From positions 7,262,001-7,326,000 of the forward strand of contig NC_058339.1 in NCBI RefSeq assembly GCF_905475395.1: a stretch of 64,000 nucleotides of DNA, in the 5' to 3' direction. The position numbers and the translations under genes are program-made. This document shows, piece by piece, positions 58,344 to 64,000 of this stretch. The stretch is from Chrysoperla carnea. Taxonomy: Eukaryota > Arthropoda > Insecta > Neuroptera > Chrysopidae. The notes below the pieces were generated by a model. It had not been told where the DNA came from. It did no database searches and was given only the letters and a program-made list of their open reading frames with translations. How positions within the stretch are numbered: the stretch's first letter is position 1; the number at the start of each line of letters is the position of its first letter.

Positions 58344-61306
58344 ATACTACTACTATTTCGTTTTCCAGGTTCTTCGGGTTTCTTTAATGGATAATTTAGA
58401 TCTTAAACAATATTAAAGCCTAAGTGGTCTAAGGCGTTAGTGAATATTTCTTTCGAAAGAGTCTCAATCTATTACCATTTTCTGTCATTAAATGATTGAT
58501 TAATCATTTATTTGATATTTTCAGACTTTTTCTGACATTTTCAGAGATAGTTTTACTTCATATATTCTCTTTCTGAATTCCGCAACAGATTTATTTTCAC
58601 ATGGGATAAGATACAGCATACCAAATATGCCACGCATTGATTGGAGTAACTTTAAATAATAATATATTATATAGTGATATATATGTAATAATTCCGTTCG
58701 TTATAAAGTTGATTAATGCTGTTTTAAAATGATAAATTGATTACATAATTGGTAGTGAATGTGAACACCAAAATCAACATATGTAGTGTATTTATTTTAA
58801 ACCTATGATATTAGTTATAGCTTTGCCATTATATGTAAGTACAATGTGTAAGAAATATATATTGGTTTTTAATTTAAAATCATACGCAAGGAATAGACAC
58901 TTTCAACGACGTTTCTAGTTTTTGAATATCTTTTAATGTATTAAATAATATTCCATAAATCATTTTTTAACTACAATTTTTAGCCAATGACATATACATT
59001 AGACAAGGACACAGTGAATTCACTGGCAGTCTTCTCAATTATTCATCATATCGCAAGTTTTGGGCCCTGACGTTCTTCTCTAGTTGTATAAACTCTTTAG
59101 TATTTTATGAAGTGTCATATCAGATGACGTCATGATTCATGACGCACGATTCTGAAGTGTTTTGATGTCACAATTTTTTTAAGCGAGTATATTTAATTCG
59201 AAACACTTTTAAATGTAAATTTTTTATTATAGGAATCATTTTTTTGGTCCCTACAATCGATTCGACGTGTTTTTGGTACATCGAAAAATTTACTGGAAGC
59301 GTCTATCTAAGTTCTGATTTCGGTTAAATATCTTAATAATCACCTTGTATGACTGTATGAAAATTTCTTGTTAATATTCCTAAAAATAACGAAAATATGA
59401 GGGTATTTTCATCTTAAATACGACACACTATATATCGATTAAAATCGTTCTTTGATTATCAATTCGAATTTGAAATTTGCAAGACAATAATAAGCATCTG
59501 TGAGATAGATCATCATACGTGATTTAATTAAAATCTATATCGCCATACATATTATAACAAGGGAAAACAAACAATTGAATAAATTAATTGCTGAAATACC
59601 CTGTATAGAAAGTGTTGAATGCCAGTGCTTGCATTATTTTTAATGAATTAGAAAAGTTTAGAAAAAGGGATGAATTTCAAAAAATCCTTTCTTATGAGGC
59701 ACATACAGTATAAAATCGAAATTTCAAACTTTTAGCGTTAGCAATTTAGGTTATAAATCGATATATTAGTCGCGATATTGCCTATTCCCCCTCCAGATTC
59801 TTTCCCCCATCTGAAATGTTTCTAAATTTAAATAATATACAAAAAGAATCATTCTGAAAAAAAATCATCAAAATCGAAGCTGTCATTGAGATTAGCGATT
59901 TAGGTTGTGCGTCGATATATCAGTAGCGATATTGACTATTCCCCCTCCAGATGATTTCCCCCATATGAAATGTTTCTGATTTTAAATAAATCGGAGCTGT
60001 CATTGATACTCCCTAAGAATGGCTATTTTATTTATTCATTTATCCGACTAATTAATCAATAGCAACTTTTATCCAACGGGTTTATTCTTAGTGGACAAAA
60101 GCCTATTGCCTCCAATGCCTAATGTTTACTCCCGCCTTGCGTGGCAATCCTCAAATGTAAATTTAATAAAATGGGAAAATCTTAAGGATGTATGAGCACG
60201 GTAGTGGGAGCACAAATTTTAAAAAATATATTTTTTCAATTTTGATGATAAATTATATTATAACTTGACAATATAAGACGAAAAATAAGAATAAAATTTT
60301 TCAATATCTGGCGTTATTTTCGAAATATCGAAAATTGAAAATTTTGTTTAATTATTCAGCTTTCGATATTTCGAAACCCAAGGCACATATCGAAAAATTT
60401 TATTCTTATTTTTCGTCTACATTCATGAAGTTATAACAAAATTCATCATCAAAGTTGAAAATAAGATAAAAATAATTTCAACCCTAAATCTACCCTGCTC
60501 TTACATCCCTTATATGGACGGTGACACTTAGTTTTTTTCTTTTCTAATTCATTGCTAATATGTTTACTTTCTATTAAAAAGTTTTTTTTTAATTTGTTTT
60601 CATTCATTCCAAATGAAAATTATCAAAAACTTCCAAAATATGTCGTTTTTTGAGATTCCTCCATAAGAGCCAATCAATGTATTTTATATCGATTTTTAAT
60701 GACTTTTTTCTTAAAAATTTGCACGGATACCTAAGCTGAAATTTTAACCACACATTCTTTGAGTAAAAGACTACCTACAAACAAATTTTGAGTCTTTAAA
60801 TCAAACATTGTTGTCATGCTCATACATCCTTAAAATCTAAATAGAATCCAAAATATAAGACAACAAACAAGATTCTGATGATTTTGTGCCAAGATAATTT
60901 AAGATGTATTGTATATATTTTACAATAACAAACACGTTGTATTATTATATACGTGTATACACGTATTGTTAGAAGCTATACATATAATTTATAACGTATA
61001 TATTCCAAAGAGTTAGAGAGCTAATACCTACCACATACTAGGTACTAGGTACTATTACTAACATTGTGTGTGCATCGCGTTTAGTTAATATCCCAGCTCA
61101 CTGAATTCTGATTGCACTTTATCATTATACACAATCACCAATAATAATAATAATACTACTTCTAAAATACCTCAATGAATGTTATATAGTAGGTACATAC
61201 ACATAGGTAGATAGATGGATGTAGATGTAGATGTACCTACCTAAAGCTATCATATTAATAATATGTAATAGATAGCTAGCTCTCATCATCAAATATAGAC
61301 TATAAT
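58344..61306. other. Intergenic region with several dispersed repeats
   Basis: 59313-59452 repeats 38980-39115. 59746-60005 holds two ~155-bp related units (CGATATAT.AGT.GCGATATTG, CTATTCCCCCTCCAGAT, TTTCCCCCAT, TGAAATGTTTCT). 60186-60520 is the second palindromic repeat copy. No gene. Confidence 0.5.
60186..60520. repeat. Palindromic dispersed repeat, copy 2
   Basis: GACGAAAAATAAGAATAAAA in the left half pairs with TTTTATTCTTATTTTTCGTC in the right, and TTTGATGATAAATT with its complement near 60445. Outer ends are GGATGTATGAGCA and TGCTCTTACATCC. It is related to 31008-31365. Confidence 0.7.
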
Positions 61307-61751
61307 CATGGAGGTTATAAAGAAGGAGAACGATCGCTATAGAAAATATTGTCCCCAAAATATGGACAAAATAAGTGAGGCGCTGGGATCGTTAAGTTGT
61401 CTCATTAAAAGCGGACTGTTGTGCGCTAATTTCAAATGATCTATCAACGTTTAATATACGTGTATATAATATCATTCAAAGGAAAAAAAAAAGCAAATAA
61501 TGAAATTATTATTAATTACTATTATTATTTACTAATGAATAAATTATAAATTATCTATTCTACTTTATAAATTTGAATGGTACTAACTTCATCTACTTGT
61601 ACTCATTAACAGCTAACTTCGCAGATACTACTTACCGACGACAGCGCGGCTGGTGGCTGAAAAATGAACTATAAATTCTACAAATTTTCAGGGACAGACG
61701 CGCTAATGCTTTAGCGCGTAGCGATCGTTCTCCTTCTCTCTAACCTCCATG
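61307..61751. mobile_element. Mutator-like MITE with 9-bp target duplication
   Basis: CATGGAGGTTATAAAGAAGG at the left and its near-exact reverse complement at the right, continuing through AGAACGATCGCTA. GACTATAAT occurs directly outside both ends (61298-61306; 61752-61760). A 9-bp duplication is the Mutator/MULE signature. No coding capacity in 445 bp. Confidence 0.75.
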
Positions 61752-61760
61752 GACTATAAT

Positions 61761-63639
61761 AATAATCATAGAAAACATATAACTATCGATTTAATTCCTA
61801 TCTACCTACCTACCTAAATACATACTTATTATACTGGCAGTATTAAAATAACACGGCACTAAATTGGAGCAGGTTCTTTAGCTCAAAAAAAAAACAAAAA
61901 AGTTCGTTGGGATGTGGCGTGAAAATTTGAATTAAATATTACAATTTAATATTAAAATTTTATGGAGATAGGCAATGATTGAATAATACTAGGGATTTCA
62001 ATAAAACTTTATAAATACATTTTTTGATTAACAAAGTTTCCAAAAACCACAAAAAATTCCTAGATCATCGGGACTTTTTATGATTATTTTATCGTTCAAA
62101 GTTAGCTGAAAAAATGTTGAATCATATAGATTATCTGATATTTCTATATCAAAAAATCTAGAGAGTGTGATAAAAAACTATCTAAAATATTTAGACAATC
62201 TTGTAGTTTATAATATTACCATAAAAATATAAGGTTGTCGATGATATAAAAACAAAATTTAAATTTAATTAGGAATTCATAGAAGATTTGATGAACAGAG
62301 ACGACTATAGTTAGAGTATTGATGATTGAAGAGTGATATCTTTAATATCAAATTTATAAGCATCACTTGCACGTAAAGCTAAAAATAACACATTATTTGA
62401 CTACAAAGCATGTATTTGGTTTATATGTATGTACCGTGCAATAAACCAAAACTTTTTTATAATACTGTAGGGAAACAAGCTACTTAAAATCAATTATTTT
62501 AACTTTAAACTAATTAATGTTTGTAAAATATTTTCATTTCATTTCTTTAAGTGCTTCATAAGTATAAGACTGTTCTAACTCAAAATATTAGAATAAATCT
62601 AGTAATTATGTTAATTATAACAATGTCTGTTAATTTAATGTTTTTTTAAAACAATTCCTTTTGTTTATAATGTTTTGTACAAATTGAATGGAATTTTAAC
62701 TATTTTCATACAAATACTAAATTTAAATTTTTTCGTCTAATCAGACAATTACAGTATATTGTCACGCATATACACAAACTATCACTAATTTTGGTACCAA
62801 AATGATTCAACCAAGAACACAATGTCTAGACGTTTGTGACATTTTAAAAGATACTTTTTTATCATAGTTATTTTAGTAATTAGTTGTAGGTGAAGTAAAT
62901 TTAGGTAAAATACTAATTATTTTTTTGTTATATGCGACAGGAATATTTTATTTTAATTTAATTAAAGACTCTTTTTTAAGAATTTCATCGAGATGTAAGG
63001 TATTAGCACCCTGTAAGGCCCATTTAACTTCAAAACTTATATAAAAGGTGATACTTTTTTATGTTAACATATACTGGAAGCTCGAAAAATAATTTATAAC
63101 GAGTTAAGGCGCACATCTTACGGAGGCATTAAATTTTACCTCGATTTTCAAGCGCAATGAAAAGCTTACTCTTACCATAACTGGTAATCGATATATGAAC
63201 ATTTTAAATTAGAAAGTTAGTATTGATTAAAATAACTAACATTTTTTGATCGAAAAATGTTTCCACAAACCGTACAGTTTAAGCAAAAACGAACTGAAAA
63301 ATTTACAAAGGTATGTACAAAGGTTATTATTCCGGAAAATATAGTAAACAATATTTTTAAAAAAAAGTTCAGATTAAAAACTAATTAATTATTTATAATA
63401 CGTTGATTTTATTAAACTAATTAAACATACTCATTTTATGCGGGTTATAAAATAATTAATTATTTTCATATATTATTTATATTATTCGCAAAAACAAAAA
63501 TAAGTCATTGGTTCGATTATTTATTCAAAGCGCATTGTGGTTATTGGAATGAATTATTGTGAAACAGAATCGATATTTTATATTCTTTATATTTTTTCTA
63601 TTTTGATGGATTATATTATAATTTAACAATATAAGACAA
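61761..63639. other. Gene-free AT-rich region
   Basis: No ORF, RNA gene or repeat with a recognisable partner in the window. Confidence 0.45.
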
Positions 63640-63853
63640 AAGGTTCGGTTAGGTTGGGTTAGAGTGATTGTCTTGGGGTGGGACACAATTAGACCATGGG
63701 GTCCGTTGTGATACCGAAAAAGCGTTGGCCCATCCTTGGCCACTACTCTATGAATCATTTGGAGCTGTTTTAAGAACAGCAGGAGAGCTTTGAAGTCGGC
63801 GGACTCCAGGTCGTCAAAGAGAGGCTGGCTCAAGTAAGTCCATCTACTCATGG
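63640..63853 (-). mobile_element. LINE 3' end fragment (same family as 31413-31917)
   Basis: On the minus strand it reads the end of the pol frame (DDLESADFKALLLFLKQLQM, equivalent to [17 protein letters not shown] at 31750) and the 3' UTR through GGTATCACAACGGACCCCAT to TAACCCAACCTAACC. Here the pol frame lacks the stop present at 31796-31798 and reads on into the UTR. 5' truncated. Confidence 0.8.
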
Positions 63854-64000
63854 AATAATACGAGTTTTACCCGATTGAGCCGATTTATAGCTTACCCGAT
63901 TGAGCTACCCGCAGTTGATTTGGTTGTAAAACTATCCATGTCGCATTGTGGATAGATGATTATATCAAAGCAGAAGTTAGTGTTAAAAGTAAATTTTAAT
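63854..64000. other. Window end, no feature
   Basis: Contains a short direct repeat (CCCGATTGAGC twice at ~63870 and 63897). Nothing else. Confidence 0.4.

Overview
The window is AT-rich animal (arthropod, almost certainly insect) nuclear DNA. The evidence is spliced genes with GT-AG introns, a 634-codon NOG1/GTPBP4 nucleolar GTPase, a multi-finger C2H2 gene, insect-type transposons (CACTA/EnSpm-like, DIRS-like, mariner-like, I/R1-type LINE, tRNA-derived SINE, many MITEs) and integrated densovirus non-structural sequences. The order cannot be fixed from sequence alone. There is no bacterial, organellar or CRISPR sequence.

Layout. 1-2984: a DNA transposon with terminal inverted repeats and a frame-broken cysteine-rich protein. 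3.7-4.6 kb: two mariner-type transposase scraps. 4.6-7.7 kb: densovirus-derived NS sequence. It has a damaged copy with a three-fold 185-bp repeat, then a second copy with a TATA promoter and two long overlapping ORFs followed by the SF3 helicase region. The helicase region is cut at 7721 by a roughly 11.5-kb CACTA/EnSpm-like element (7722-19188). That element has CACTG ends, a TA target duplication, long subterminal repeat arms, a 917-aa zinc-finger transposase-like ORF and a six-exon accessory gene whose N-terminus looks like a CIDE-N domain. 19.2-21.5 kb: a mosaic of helicase, LINE, densovirus and hAT/GTF2I-like fragments.

21.5-28.7 kb (minus strand): a three-exon C2H2 gene with about 24 fingers, with a foldback repeat in one intron and a duplicated piece of its own last exon just downstream. 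30.55-35.08 kb (plus strand): the NOG1 gene, head-to-head with the zinc-finger gene. Its introns carry a 5'-truncated LINE with a target duplication and a MITE-inside-MITE nest. 35.2-45.5 kb: intergenic repeats. 45.5-46.2 kb (minus strand): the last two exons of a small cysteine-containing, probably GPI-anchored protein.

46817-51922: a decayed DIRS-like tyrosine-recombinase retrotransposon with inverted terminal repeats, a textbook internal complementary region, and a triplicated 201-bp leader repeat. Each leader unit carries three hairpins with compensatory base changes around a fixed CGAGA loop. 52-64 kb: AT-rich intergenic DNA with MITEs, a SINE whose 3' tail matches the LINE copies at 31.9 and 63.7 kb, and a MITE with 9-bp target duplications.

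Only the NOG1 gene, the C2H2 gene and the terminal exons at 45.5-46.2 kb look like host genes. The EnSpm-type genes look intact enough to be or to have recently been functional. The rest is a layered record of insertions.
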